64,000 nt of DNA from Welwitschia mirabilis (Eukaryota; Gnetophyta; Gnetopsida; Welwitschiales). Positions 35,721 to 48,103 of the stretch are shown piece by piece (position 1 is the first letter of the stretch; every line of letters starts with the position of its first letter). The notes beneath the pieces are model-generated. The model did no database searches and was not told the DNA's origin. It saw only the letters and a program-made list of their open reading frames with translations. The translations under genes and the position numbers were made by a program. The stretch is taken from assembly GCA_051453625.1 (NCBI GenBank), contig JBOZIK010000001.1, positions 85,652,693 through 85,716,692 on the forward strand, read 5' to 3'.

Positions 35721-36940
35721 TATTGTGCTGCCAAATTGTATATATTTGATGGAAGATTTTGAGTAGTTTTGCAAGACATTAGATATGTTTATGCTGAATT
35801 TCGATGATAATAGAGAGCTAAGATGAATATCACAAAAAAAAAGTAATCTTCATTATATTTTATAGCATTCAAATCAATTTATAATATTTCCTATTTGAAG
35901 CAAAAATCCTGTAAATAAAGAGGCTAATACAACCCATGCAAACTCTATAAAAGCCTATCATCCACTTCATTGTCTAGATGAATATACGGATGACAAAAGC
36001 ACTTAGGCAAAGGAGTATGCTGACTGGATTAATTTGGTAACTAATGTAGAAATTTTATAAGGTGCATCATCTTCTATGATGATGGATGACTATTAGGATG
36101 ACATCTAAGATAAATACTTCACTAAACTTCATCAACCTTTAGCCATTTGTCTCATAATTTTTGATGTGATTGTTAGGATTGTTCATGCACTTTTTAGTCT
36201 TGTCTGATTTTAGAGTCTTTTTTGTAATAAATACCTCCTCTACTCTTGACTCCATTTTCATCTTCATTTGCATCAAAAATTCTCATGATAGGATTAAAAA
36301 GCTATAGGTCCATCCATTATTGTTATAGAGAGACTTCTTCCTTAGTGTTCGACTGTGTATCCTTTATTAAGGTGTTGCTACTTTGTAAACTATGCTTCTC
36401 TTTTCATATCTTTTATTTTGTGTATGTTCCTTATGGGTCATTTTGCTTCTAATTATGTGACATCTTCTTTAGTGAAATAGATCATGAGAGCAGCCTTTAT
36501 TAAGGTTGACATTATTATTTTAGATGCATTGTATTTCATTTTCTAAATTAACTTTACACATTGTTTTCATACTCAGTTTGATGTACCTAATAGCTTAGGT
36601 TGGTCTTGACCTAGTAATAGATTTTTTTGATTGATCTAGATTATGTAGGATCAACCTCTAGTAATTGAAAATAAGTTACAATTAGTTTAAACTTGTATTT
36701 CATTTGCATAGTATTTTTGCATTATTATTTCTACATTTTTAGTTTATTCTACTCTAAGAATACATAGTGTTTTATTTTCGAAATCAATTTCAATATTCTT
36801 ACCTATGCCTTCAACAAGAATATGACATTTGGGTTACTCCCATCTATATTAGTTTGTTGTATTATGTAAAGTCTATATATATTAATAATTCATAAGATGT
36901 ATTTGAGAATATAACATTCATACAAATACACATTGCAACA
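35721..36940 (+). repeat. 3' LTR of element D
   Basis: Partner of 20096-21345, 1220 bp against 1250 bp. It ends attgcaaca, followed at once by the ttcat target duplication and the resumed RT frame of element C. Confidence 0.9.
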
Positions 36941-36945
36941 TTCAT
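36941..36945. repeat. Target-site duplication of D, right (ttcat)
   Basis: Exact copy of 20091-20095. Confidence 0.88.
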
Positions 36946-38062
36946 CCTAGTGTATTACCATGGGGATCACCTATATTATTTGTAAAGAAGAAGGATTAAA
37001 TACTAATATTATGCATTGATTATAAATAGATACATAAGGTTATCATTAAGAACAAGTATTCACTATCAAGAATAGATGAGCTTTTTGATCAGTTCAAGGG
37101 AGCTAAGGTATTCTTAAAAGTTGATCTAAAATTTGGATATCATCAAGTTCAAATTAAGGAAGAAATATTTATAAAATAAAATTTATAATCCACTATGGAT
37201 ATTATGACTTCACTTTTATTCCTTTTAGTTTAACTAATATTCCTATGGTATTTATGAGTCTTATGAATTACATCCTTCAATCACATCTTGATTTATTTAT
37301 AATAGTATTTCTTAATGATATCCTCATTTATTCTAAGACTTATGAAGTTCGTGAAAAACACTTGAAAATAGTATTATAAACTTTATCAAATTATAAATTA
37401 TATGCTAACATGTAAAATGCTCTTTTTAAAAGGAATCCACTTAATTTCTAAGTCATGTAATATCCAAAGAAGTTAGACCAGTGGATCAAGATAAAGTTAG
37501 AAAAATCATGGAATGTTTAATACCTATAAATATTACTAAGATTAAAAGCTTTTTTGATCTTATCATGTACTATCATTAATTCATCTTCAACTTCTCTAAG
37601 ATACCTTCTTTATTAATGAGCCTTTTAAAGAAAAATAAAAAGTTCTAATGAACATAAAAATATCAATTTTTATTTAATCATCTTAAAGAATGCTTAAATG
37701 GTACTCTAGTATTAGTAATGTTAGATTATTTAAAGATCTTTTTAGTTTATATTGATGCATTTGGAAAAGATCTTAGAGTAGTTCTTAAATAAGATAAAAA
37801 ACTAATAGCTTATAAATCAAGAGTACTTAAAACTCATGACATAGATTATCTTATTCATGATCTTGAATTGTCTATAGTATGTTTAGCTTTAAAATTATGG
37901 AAGCATTATCTCTATGATGTAAAGTTTCAAGTTTGAACAGATTACAAGAGTCTAAAATACATTTTTGCCTAATTAAACTTAAACCTTAGAAAAAGAAGAT
38001 GAATAGAATATTTATGTGATTTTAATATAGATATTTTATAAAATAAAAGTAAGAAAAATAAA
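36946..38062 (+). pseudogene. RT-RNase H of element C, continuing after D
   Basis: The frame resumes at PWGSPILFVKKKD (36960-36998), then an eroded CIDYKXI..LNK stretch, [20 protein letters not shown] (about 37051-37110), [18 protein letters not shown], and MSLMNYILQSHLDLF. The palm motif is FLNDILIYSK (37308-37337), again Asn for the catalytic Asp of FLDD. RNase H: YIDAFGKDLRVVLKQDKKLI (about 37749-37810), IHDLELSIVCLALKLWKHYL, and TDYKSLKYIFA (about 37939-37971). This is the chromovirus order and spelling. Confidence 0.87.
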
Positions 38063-38640
38063 GTTACAAATGCTCTTAGCAAATGGGATTGTCTTAAAGT
38101 AATTCTAAAATTTTAAAGCCAAATTTCTATCATTATTTTAGAGGGACAGAAAAGGGATGAACATTATCAAATATGAAAGAACAGTTACAAAAATCAATAG
38201 ATTTAGAGCATTTTAGTATTAATTTATATAATATTATAAATTTAATACAATTCTTTTTTACTCTTAATAGATTTAGTAATCAAACATAAGCTAATGTTTA
38301 AATTTTTTAATACACTTATAGCAGGTCATTCTAAAATAACTAAAATGTAAGGGAAATAATGTTACAGATGCTCGTAGAAAATGATATTATTTTAAAGTAA
38401 CTATAAAAATTTAAATCTGAATTTCTATCATTATTTTAAAGGGACGAAAAAGGAATCAAAATTGTCAAAAATAATGGACAGTTAAAAAATTAATAGATTT
38501 AGAGAATTTTAGTATTAATTCAAATAATATTATCAAATTTAATAGAATATTTTTAATTCTTAATGTAGATGAAATTAGACATAAGCTAATATTTAAATTT
38601 CCTAACCCACCTATAGCAAGTCCTCCTAAAGAATCTAAAA
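38050..38640 (+). repeat. 298-bp-period tandem duplication at the RNase H-integrase junction of C
   Basis: About 38050-38347 and 38348-38640 are homologous (gttacaaatgctc at 38063, gttacagatgctc at 38361; atttctatcattattttaaagggac in variant form in both). The duplicated unit spans the RNase H C-terminus and the approach to the integrase. Confidence 0.75.
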
Positions 38641-39860
38641 TATATCAAAACATAAAATAGAAATTTTGATGATCAGGCATGAAAAAGAATATAGTAGAGT
38701 TTGTATCAAGTTATCTTAATTATGAATAAGTTAAAGTAGAAGGTGGGAATCCAACAATTTTAATTTATCCTTGTAATATTTTAGAATATAAATGGGATGT
38801 TTTTTGTATGGACTTTATTGTAGGACTTCCAAAAACACAAAGAGGTAACAACTCTATTGTGGTAATAATTGATCAAGCAAATAAGTCAATATATTTCATT
38901 CAAGTAAAATCTACTTATAATACTAAGGATATAGCTAAACTATATATTTGAAATGTTATTTGGCTAAATGGAATGCCTTTACTAATTATCTCTAATAGAT
39001 ATTCAAAATTTACTTTTAAATTTTAGCATGAACTAGAAATGGGTTGAGAAGCTAAGTTAAATATGAACATTGTATTTCATCCTCAAATAGATGATTAGGC
39101 AAAAAGAGTTAATTAAATATTAGAAGATGTTCTTAGATCATCTATTCTAGATAACCCCAAGATTTTGGAGGAGTATCTTCCATTAGTATAATTTGCATAT
39201 AATAACTGTTATTAAGGTTTAGTTCAAAGGGCTTTATTCAAAGCCCTATATGGTAGAAAATATAGAGCATCTACTTCATGAACAAAATCTAAACAAAGAT
39301 TACTTATAGAACTATAAATATTACAAGAAATAAAGAATAGAACAAGTATTATTAAGGATAGAATTAAATAAGTAGCAAATAGATAAAACATGTATGCAAA
39401 CCATTGAAGAAGAGATCTTAAGTTCAAAATAGATGATCATGTATTTCTTAAAGTTTCACCAATGAAATCAGTAATGAGAGGGATTAAAAGATCAAAATTA
39501 GCTTCTTAATTCATTTTACTATTAAAAATATTAAAAGAGTTAGACTTGTTACATATAATCTTACTATGCCTCCTCAATTATTACACATATATGATGTTTT
39601 CAATGTAAGTATGCTAAGAAAATATATTGCAAATCCTTCTCATATGTTATATTGGGTTCATATTTAAATGAAACTAAACTGTCTAACTATAGAAAAGTTA
39701 GAAGCGGTGCTAGATAAATAAACTATCAATTTACAAATAGGAGACCCATAAAGATAAAGTGAAGTAATCATAGCATTAATGAAGCTACCTAGAAACTAGA
39801 GGAAAAATGAAAAATTAATATCCAAATCTTTGTTAATCTTATAATATGTAATTATATGTT
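38641..39860 (+). pseudogene. Integrase and chromodomain tail of element C
   Basis: The core reads KWDVFCMDFIVGLPKTQRGN (about 38788-38847), with the first catalytic Asp kept in MDFIV, and then SIVVIIDQANKSIYFIQVKS. The second catalytic site is LIISNRYSKFT (about 38982-39014), Asp to Asn. The third reads IDD-stop-AKRVN (about 39085-39112), Glu to Lys. SWEEYLPLV-type residues follow as KILEEYLPLV, and ALYGRKYRAST. The tail has DHVFLKVSPMK (39433-39465), QLLHIYDVFNVSMLRKYI (about 39577-39630) and a chromodomain end NHSINEAT-stop-KLEE (about 39769-39807), where a stop stands at the Trp. Chromodomains of this type guide insertion to heterochromatin. Confidence 0.88.
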
Positions 39861-39903
39861 TTTAAACTCTTTTTGTATGTTAATTCCTTAGGGTAAATCA
39901 GTC

Positions 39904-39917
39904 TAAGTGAGGGAGGA
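39904..39917 (+). promoter_or_regulatory. Polypurine tract of element C
   Basis: taagtgagggagga lies immediately upstream of the 3' LTR, as expected for plus-strand priming. Confidence 0.8.
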
Positions 39918-42900
39918 TGTCGGACCCCATACTTTGCAAACTTAATTACTAGGATATTAAGCATATTAAGCTTTTAATTAAATGATAAATTACTCTTCTT
40001 TATATTCCTTATCAAAATAAGATGGTATTCTAAATTAACCTTAGTTTTTAATTTTCATAATTCATCATGAAAATGATAATAATTATGTTGAAAGATTCAA
40101 AATATCTAAAATTAGATTACCTCATTATGTTAAGAATGAAAATCACATGATAAGACTAATAAATTAAAAATTTAATAGGACATAATAATATATTTTACAT
40201 CTTATTTATTCATTTAAATTCTTGACAAATTTGATAAGTATACTATATTATGAATAGATGAATTCTTCCTTTTATTATGTGATTGATGAATTTTATGCAT
40301 TATGAAATAAATAAGAATGTGAACAAGTATATCTACTTCTATTTAAAATGAATAATGATAAATAAATAGATTTACTTTATCATGACTTTTGTCTTCTTGA
40401 GATGTATAAGGTATTTGGTTCATAGCATATTTATTATTTTATTCATTAGAATTGAAAAGTTTATCTCATTATGCCACATGACAATTTTGAGATTCATGCA
40501 TTTATTCTTTTGATGCATGTCTTAAATGACTTCAACTTACTTATGAGCCTATGAAGGATTAAAAAAGATCTAACATCAGAAAATAATACATGTAATTAAC
40601 CTTACTAACTAAAGCAAGAAAATTACTCACCCTAGTTAGGTGCATGAGTCATAAATATGGTTCCTTATTTTATAATTCAATGTCACCTATTATTCATTCC
40701 ACTTATCAATCATAAATCATGTGTTCTTATGAACTTGAACTATGTGCCTTTTTTTAATCTATATATATAGAACTTTTTCTCTCTTGTAAAAAATGGAGAT
40801 ACTTTTCATTTTTCTATGCAAGTGCATTTTCTTCTTTCCTTTCTCTTTCTTTTATTCTTTCTTGTAAAGATTTAAGCTTAGAATCTCAAAGATAAGGGCT
40901 CTCAAGCTTTGATCTTCATTTGTTTTTAACTATTAAAGACTTACTAATCTTTTTAAGTAAGTTTTTACTCATGTTATCTGTATGGTCTCTTTTAATATTT
41001 TAGTAGAATGATGTAATATTACATTAAATCACTATTTATGATGTCATAGAATTATATTATTGCCTTCCATTAGCTCTCACCAAGATGTGGGGAGATATGA
41101 AGGGTCTCTTATGCTTGGTAATTGAGGTTACTAATGTATTATCATGGCTAAGTGACCATTTCAAGAATTCACTATAAACTTGGGTACCTATGTCTAATTT
41201 ATATTAATATACATAACAATATATTTTTCATTTATTATACATTAGGTCCATCTTATTAGGTGTAAATTCTAATCCTTAAAAATCTCTTTTAGTCTAGTTC
41301 TCCTTCATGGTAATCCTTATGGTTATTATAAATACTTCTGTGAATTGATTTGATTTTACTTCCTAAATTAATTTGCATTAGTACTATTTAAAGCTATACT
41401 TTAAATACCTTTTTTCCATATCATGTTGATTAATTTACTAATTCAAATTATGATATAATTAGCTATTGAATCTCTACTATATTTTTTTAACCAAAATTAA
41501 ACTTCGAGAATAGAGGTATGAATTCAAAACCTTATAGCTTATTAATTAATAGGTATAAATTAGTAAAGTTGCTTTTGTAAGTATAGGGCTATGCTCTAAT
41601 TGTGAAAATGTAAAAATAGTAATTTATTTAATATGTAAAATTTTTTTAAAAATTTATTTATTTAATACATCAGGGAATAAATGTAGGAAATATTCAGAAA
41701 TTAATTTACATTTCTATAACTAACAATTGACATATCTGCAAACTTGAGTATTCTAAATTATAGGGAACTAAATAAGCTTTCTAAAACATCTTAAATCATT
41801 TAAAACTAAAATTATTTAGAAAGTCATAATTATTTTAGTATAATGCAATAGGACTATAATTTTAGAAAATTTGACAGTTTTTACCTTATGTTATGATCAT
41901 ATACATAATATATTTAGAATTCAAAGATAGTTTTTAAGGAATCTATTATGAAATTACTTTATGAAAAAATACTATAATTTATTTTTTGGCTTTATAATTA
42001 ATTAATTATTAAATTTTTTATTTTGATATCTCCTTAGAGCCCAAAAATGTTATAATTAATGTTTTAGAATATATAAAGATTATTACATAAACTTTTATAG
42101 GGAATTTGAGTATATAAGATAATTTTCTATCATTAGCCTTAAGTTATATTACTTAGAAGTAATATTTTATTAAGTGAAATACATCTTTTACCTTTTTCCT
42201 TTCTCTTACTTTAAATGTGCATGTTTGTAAGAGTTTTAACCTTAGTAGCTCAAGTAACATAAATAGTATTTGGTTTATTACTTATTTTTTTGACTTACAA
42301 CATAGCCATATGAGTCTTGGATAAAGAGTTATATCTTAATAACTATTCTTGAACAATACTTATTTTGTTTATCTTTCTTACACAATGGAGATTATCATAT
42401 AAGGATGGAAGAATTCTTCTAGGATTGGCATAGTTTCAAGTATGAATTAGTTTTTTTAAGTACATTATTAAAATGTGATTCAATACATTTAAATTTCATT
42501 ATTATTATTTAAAGAAACAAAATAAATGAATATTCCTTAATTTAGATTGTCATTACTATAATCTTAAATATAAAGAAGCTCTAGTATGCTTGTCTTCTCT
42601 TTTTCAATTATTTCTATAAAATAAACTTAATGATAATTAGAATTATTAAAGCTAGGTAAATAATCCATTAAATATTTATATGACTTATAACTATATGCAT
42701 GCATTTTTGTGGTGTATTGATTAAATAGGACTAAATCAAGATAATCCTAATAATGATGATCTCATACTTGGATTTCATTACTAAGATGGGTTGCATTACA
42801 TTTTTTTAATAATACCCTTCTAAAAGTGGATTTAATCATCACTCACCTATCCACCCATGTATAAACTTATTTTAACTTAATATTTCAAGCCCTTGAATCG

Positions 42901-43491
42901 ATGAATTCTACTATGACATTCAAAGATGTTTTAAGGAAGGGAGGGTCATTTGTAAGGATGCATCCACCTTACATACCATATTTCACCTATATTAGAGGTA
43001 TATTGAGATGTGTGTAAGCCTATGTATTTGAGCCTGACCATCTTTGTATAGTTTATAATGTAAAGTAAAGCCAACTCATATCCAAAGGATAGAGAGAAAT
43101 CAAGTTGGAATACTATTAATGGGAGATGCACTATCCTATTATATTGGTTAGGTATTATTTTTAAAATTATTTATTTATGTTTATAACATGTTTGCTTCTT
43201 CTCAAATATTTATAATATATCTTTCTATATGATTAAAAAACTAGGAAGAAATGAAGAACACACATTTATGGCATCACTACTATTAGTAAACCAAAATAAT
43301 ATAAAAATTAATTCTAGATAAATATATAATAATAATATGATTTGTTTTTCTTAAAATATGAAAAGAATAATAAAGGAATAAGTAAAATTTGATCCTAGGT
43401 TCTACTATGTCCATTAGGTAATATTGAAGAATGAAGAAAGAGGAGGAGAAAAAGTGCTTAATTAGGGTTAAAAAAAAGATAGGGTGTCACA
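39918..43491 (+). repeat. 3' LTR of element C
   Basis: It begins tgtcggacccca and ends gggtgtcaca; 3574 bp without gaps. Partner of 13195-17257. The small open frames inside it on both strands are not conserved in the partner. Confidence 0.92.
40759..40785 (+). promoter_or_regulatory. TATA region of the C 3' LTR
   Basis: ctatatatatagaac followed by tttttctctcttgt; counterpart of 14521-14550. Confidence 0.5.
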
Positions 43492-43496
43492 ATAGT
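43492..43496. repeat. Target-site duplication of C, right (atagt)
   Basis: Differs from the left aaagt at one base. The next bases, ttagttttgattag, continue R2 and match R1 at 9297. Confidence 0.75.
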
Positions 43497-43720
43497 TTAG
43501 TTTTGATTAGAAGGTATGGCATTCATTTTTTTTAGAATATTTCTAATTTTGATGCCTTATTTTTAAAAATTGGTTTAAATCTTTCACAAAGTTATATCAT
43601 CAGTTATGCTTAATTATTTTTTCTTAGATAATTTTTCTATGTTAGTCATTTTGTAATCAATGTTTTGCTAGTTATAGTAAATGTCTAGTTATGGAATGTG
43701 TTAACATGCAAAAAGTAACA
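43497..43720 (+). repeat. Long repeat R2, right part
   Basis: Matches the last ~215 bp of R1 (9297-9510) from ttttgattag to the region aatgtg..taacatg..aaaag. It completes the R2 copy split by element C. Confidence 0.8.
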
Positions 43721-45045
43721 TTTTGATAAAGTTATCTGATCAATTTAGTTTAATAGAAGACATTAAAAAAAATAACTATTTTATCATGAAATTATGTATT
43801 CTACCTATTTTAAATATTTTTTATGAACTTACCATCTTTCCATGATATTTTTAAGTTATTATTTCATTCTAAAAGTCATGTTAAAAGACGAAGATCATCC
43901 AGCCTAAGCACTAGCGCTATCATCCAGGAAAGTGGTACCATTAGTCCTTTTGAGCATAATATTTAAATTCGTACATTCTAGACTTATAAAAGAAAAATTA
44001 GCTAAATTCTTTTATGGGCTTAATCAGGTTTGACATTAGAAATAACTAGCATCTTTGATAATACATGGTACTAATAAGGATGACATGTAGTAATAACATG
44101 TAGTAATGTGAAGTAAGAATGATATGGGAAACACATGGCAATGTCCTCAATTAGCAGAAGCATCAACATCTAGAAGCCATGCGTTAGACTCATCATGATG
44201 ATTCTTACATAATAAAAGAAGACAAATATCTTACCTAATGCAATATAACAAAGTTTGTAGCTATCCACCTAACACTACAAACGAAAGGATTTCAATCACC
44301 CTTCATTTCATACTTACCTATAAAAGTCCTTCATATCTCATTTATAATATCTTTTAATTGGTGAAGTAATAGAATCCTTAGAGTAATAAAAGTTAACATG
44401 GCCTTCTAAGTACCTTCTTTGGGAGTGAACTTTTTTAAGACTAGCTAGAGGATTCCATACTAGCTTTTTTCTTCCTTTAATGTAATGTGTATTTCCAATT
44501 GAAAATGGAGCAATTATTTACTTTTGATTTTAAAGTAAAAATAACTTTATATGTGTAATGCTTATTAAAAACACTATTTTAACAAGTTATATTGTTAACT
44601 AAGTGAATTCCATTAGTTAGTTAGTTTAAGTCAGCTTTATTTAATGGCTTTTGAGTACTATAAGTCCTTACTTTCCATTCTTATTAAAGATCAATGAAAG
44701 ACCAAGTGACTATCAAATTCGTTAATTCTCATATGGTGAATGAAATTATGTCATCATGACCTAAGTTATCATGACTTAATGGTTTAAGTATGTTTTAGGA
44801 ATTTGTAGGATATCATTGGATTGAAGGATTACTAGAGGAAAAATTAGGCTAAACCTTGTATCCCATTTGTTTTTTTATCTCTTTAATCAAAGTTTTAACA
44901 GCATTCTCAAACTATTTTTATTTTCTCTTTTCTTTAATGTTAATTATAAGATAAGCCAAAACTTCTATGTAATTAATATTAAGATACAATAATTATCCCT
45001 ATGGAAGAACAATACTATGTATCCACCTAGTTTATTTTTGTTTGA
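43721..45045 (+). other. Unassigned stretch with a promoter-like segment
   Basis: No coding motif. It has two copies of the catcca motif (about 43893-43903 and 43918-43930) otherwise typical of D and E. A TATA-like ctataaaagtcc at about 44320-44331 lies upstream of the retroelement relic that starts near 45046 and may be its promoter; this is inference. Confidence 0.45.
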
Positions 45046-46330
45046 TTGTACTACTCAACAATAAACATAAGCCATGATAGGGCTTTAACAAATATAAAAA
45101 TAATTCATCCTCTAAAATATAGCACTAGGAAGAAGATGAATCTATATTTACTATATTTCTCAATAGAAATGAACAATAATGATGACTTCAATGCTAATAA
45201 AAATTTAATCATAGAATTACTTGAGAGATCTTTGTAGAGGAATTTAAGAAGAATTTTCATTTAGATGAATTTATTGAAGATGAAAAGCTTGAATTTTAAT
45301 GCCTACATTTAGGAAAGAGCTTAGTAGATGATAATTGGTTATGTTTTTAGCTTTTTATGAAGTATAACAAAAATGGCTTAGAGAAGAAGCTTATCAATAG
45401 TTTTATTAGTACACTCCCATCAAAGAAGCATCCTATGTACATTATAAATTAAATAAATTGAAGATGCTTAGAAGAAGACAAAATAATATCTAAAAGCATA
45501 AGATGATATGTGAATAGATAACCATCCTAGTTAAGTAAGCATATAAACCTATATTAGAAATCAACCTCCTTATGACGAATACCAAAGAAACATCATTTAT
45601 CATAAATTCAAGAAGAAAGGACACATCACTAGAAGTTGTCCTTCTAAGAATCAAAGTACTATCTATTCCACACAAGATCAGCCTTAAGAATGGCAACACC
45701 AAGTACCACCTAGAAAACACTTGTATGTTTATCTACATATAGGTTTACTTTATACTTAGTTTTAGTTTTAGAATTACATGGTTCTATTTCTTGTTTTTAT
45801 TTTGATTTCTTGGTAAATAGGAATGCCTCTTATCATTTTTTTCCCTTCTTTGTTATTTTATAAATTACTTACCAACTCCTTCAAAAAGTATAATTCTTCA
45901 ATAGGAGTAGGAGTAAAAGGAAGTAAACATTATAATTAACTTTTATCAATCAATCTTATTAGTCCTTATATTCATTCAGAGAATGAATTCTTAAGGTGAA
46001 GAAAGATGAATTGGCTTTATGCTTTATGAAGGAAGTTTTCTAATTTCATAGAGCCCCACAGGTTTTCATTTTAAATAGAGATCTCAAGTTTTTATCTAGA
46101 GTTTAGTACCACTTATTATTAAGAAGTTGACATACATTTTAAATGTTGATTCAAGGATCATATTTTAAGGCTATGTATGAAAGAAGATATTCAACCCTAG
46201 TAAGTTTATTAGACTCCAAACAATTAAAGATTATAAGAAATAAAAAACCAAACTCTAAGGGGAAGACAATAGAAGCATTAATCAATAGGATTAAAAAGGC
46301 ACTGATAAGAAACTCAGTATTAGTATAAGT
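45046..46330 (+). pseudogene. Unclassified retroelement relic with nucleocapsid-like knuckle
   Basis: Short frames join into a basic polypeptide: an acidic-start segment at 45046-45237, FYEV.QKWLREEAYQ and YTPIKEASYVHYKLNKLKML (about 45354-45475), then IYHKFKKKGHITRSCPSKNQ (about 45594-45653). The last has the spacing of a CCHC zinc knuckle (C..C....H....C) with the first two Cys lost. Another basic frame at 46143-46328 (NSKGKTIEALINRIKKALIR) follows. A knuckle after a capsid-like segment fits gag of an LTR element or a capsid protein of an endogenous pararetrovirus. No RT was found next to it and no LTR pair, so the family is open. Confidence 0.45.
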
Positions 46331-48103
46331 AATTCTATAACCAAACATATTCTAGTTAAACCTTTCAAATCAAAGATCAACTGCTATTATAAATTATAAA
46401 AAGAATTGAAAATTTGTCTTGTAACTTGGAGTTATCATTCAAGATGTTTTAAATTGATCCACTAATTCATGTCATTCTTTAAAAGTCCTATAATAAAGGA
46501 CAAAATTTAAGATTACAAACTTAATTGGAAGAACATTCTCTTAAGGTCTAATATTATTCTTGATGTTTAGCTTAAGAGGTTATTATACACTTATATCAAG
46601 AAACTTCAAAATGAAATCATAAAGAAAGTATTGACTAAAATGAACACATTGTAATAAGGATATATGAGGAAATAGAATATTATGAAATAAGAACCTTTTC
46701 CCATTTATTCAAGAAAATGTGATAAATATGTATTATATGTTTGTTTTATGTATTCTTAATTAATATTCATTTCAATGAATGATTAGCCAATGTAGAAAAA
46801 AGTAGTTAATCCATTAACAAGTTAATGCTTAAGATTGAAGAGGGATAAGCAAGCAATGCAAGCATAACTAGTCCAATCATGAGGGAGTTAGTGCTTGAAG
46901 AAAAGCAGAAAAATTAAAGGGGATAAAATGTAATTTTTAAAAACCACTTGTAATTAATTTATTATTATTAAATGTAATTAAAAAATAATTACAACATATT
47001 ATTATTATACTAAAAGGGTGAAACTCTTTGATTGTAACATTGTATTCCTTTGTCTTGGTTCTTAAGCATATGATATTAGGTGAGGGTGGATAGACTAGGT
47101 CGATGCAACCAATGATAACCTTGGTTGATCCCTAATGGTCCCAGGAATGGGGATAATATCATAGTTCACATCCTTCCCTTTAACCACTAGTCCAAGGCTG
47201 GAATAAGGCATGGAAGATAAACTATTACTATTTACTAAAGATATACTTTATTTTTACCCAATTGATGTGTTCTTAAATTCCTTATTCTTTAATTTCTAAT
47301 GTTTGTTATTAAAATATGAAGTTTATTCCTAATTTATTAATTTGAAACATTACATTATCCCTTTCTCATCTTAATATCCAGATGGAATTAATTTCTCATG
47401 AGGACCTTAAAAAAATATGCATTGATGTAAGAAAAGAAATCCAAGATGTTGCGTACTACAGAGCATAGAAATTGTCTTAATACTACAAATCCACTCTTAT
47501 TCGTTTTGTCCAATGACTTATGCTTCCTAGTTTTAATGGTTTTTCCAAAAAACAAGTGTTCATATTTATGACCATTAGTAGAAATTTGAATTATCAAACT
47601 TTATATCTTTAATTCACACTTTAATTCTAAAAGAAACTTTTCTTAGTCACGTTTTATATATGAAAATTTTAATATAGAACTTTATAACCTTATGAATATA
47701 AAAGATGTTGATGATATTTTTATTAAGTTAAATTACTTATCATAAGCTTTCATATATTTAGTGGGGAAAGTATAAAATAGATGATGATATTATTTCTTAT
47801 CTTTTAAATAATAAAAATGAATATTTTATAAAGGAAGAATTTCAAAGCTATAAGATGAAAAATTAAAATCTATAGCACATTTTAAAGTATGGAACTTTAT
47901 CTTTCATACTTAAAATAAAATAATATATTATTCATCTAAACACATGATTAGTTTTTCATCAAAATTAAATACAAAATAAGGAATATAACTAGACATTGAT
48001 GGCTATGAGTTCTATTTTTTATTATTTTTAATTATTCCTTAGTTTTACTTTAAAAAATAAATTTAATAATTGGACAATATACTCTAATTTATGTGGACAA
48101 TTT
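46331..48103. other. Unassigned AT-rich stretch
   Basis: No recognised coding or RNA feature. It includes a less AT-rich island at about 47080-47220 that I could not assign. Confidence 0.5.

Larger units (their letters stand above)
20096..36940 (+). mobile_element. Element D: Athila-lineage Ty3/gypsy with post-pol ORF-X, inserted in C
   Basis: LTRs at 20096-21345 and 35721-36940, a tRNA-Asp PBS, a G-rich tract before the right LTR and a perfect 5-bp duplication define the ends. The coding order is gag, protease, RT-RNase H (first copy, to 26204), then after a gap gag, protease, RT-RNase H, integrase (second copy), then about 2.2 kb of non-coding DNA and ORF-X. RT motifs such as CIDFRKLNEVTKKDH and MYAFELCNALGTFQ are Athila-type. 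At 16.8 kb it is longer than a normal element because of the doubled gag-RT block. Confidence 0.88.
13195..43491 (+). mobile_element. Element C: Tekay/Del-type Ty3/gypsy chromovirus, interrupted by D
   Basis: It has long LTRs (13195-17257 and 39918-43491), a tRNA-Met type PBS after the left LTR, a purine tract before the right LTR, and gag, protease, RT, RNase H, integrase and a chromodomain-like tail in order. Removing D (20096-36940 plus one ttcat) leaves an internal region of about 5.8 kb, normal for this group. LTRs of 3-4 kb and the VFLKVSPMK...MLRKYI integrase tail point to the Tekay/Del clade. All genes are dead. The insertion site lies inside R2. Confidence 0.88.

Noticed and set aside
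43721-44500. Promoter of a pararetrovirus-like element with as-1 type sites.
   Set aside because: Only a TATA-like sequence is visible; no TGACG pair or leader structure supports a stronger call.
47080-47220. Possible SINE: tggactagtggttaa on the minus strand and ggttgatccc on the plus strand resemble A and B boxes.
   Set aside because: The two boxes are on opposite strands and no tail or target duplication was seen.
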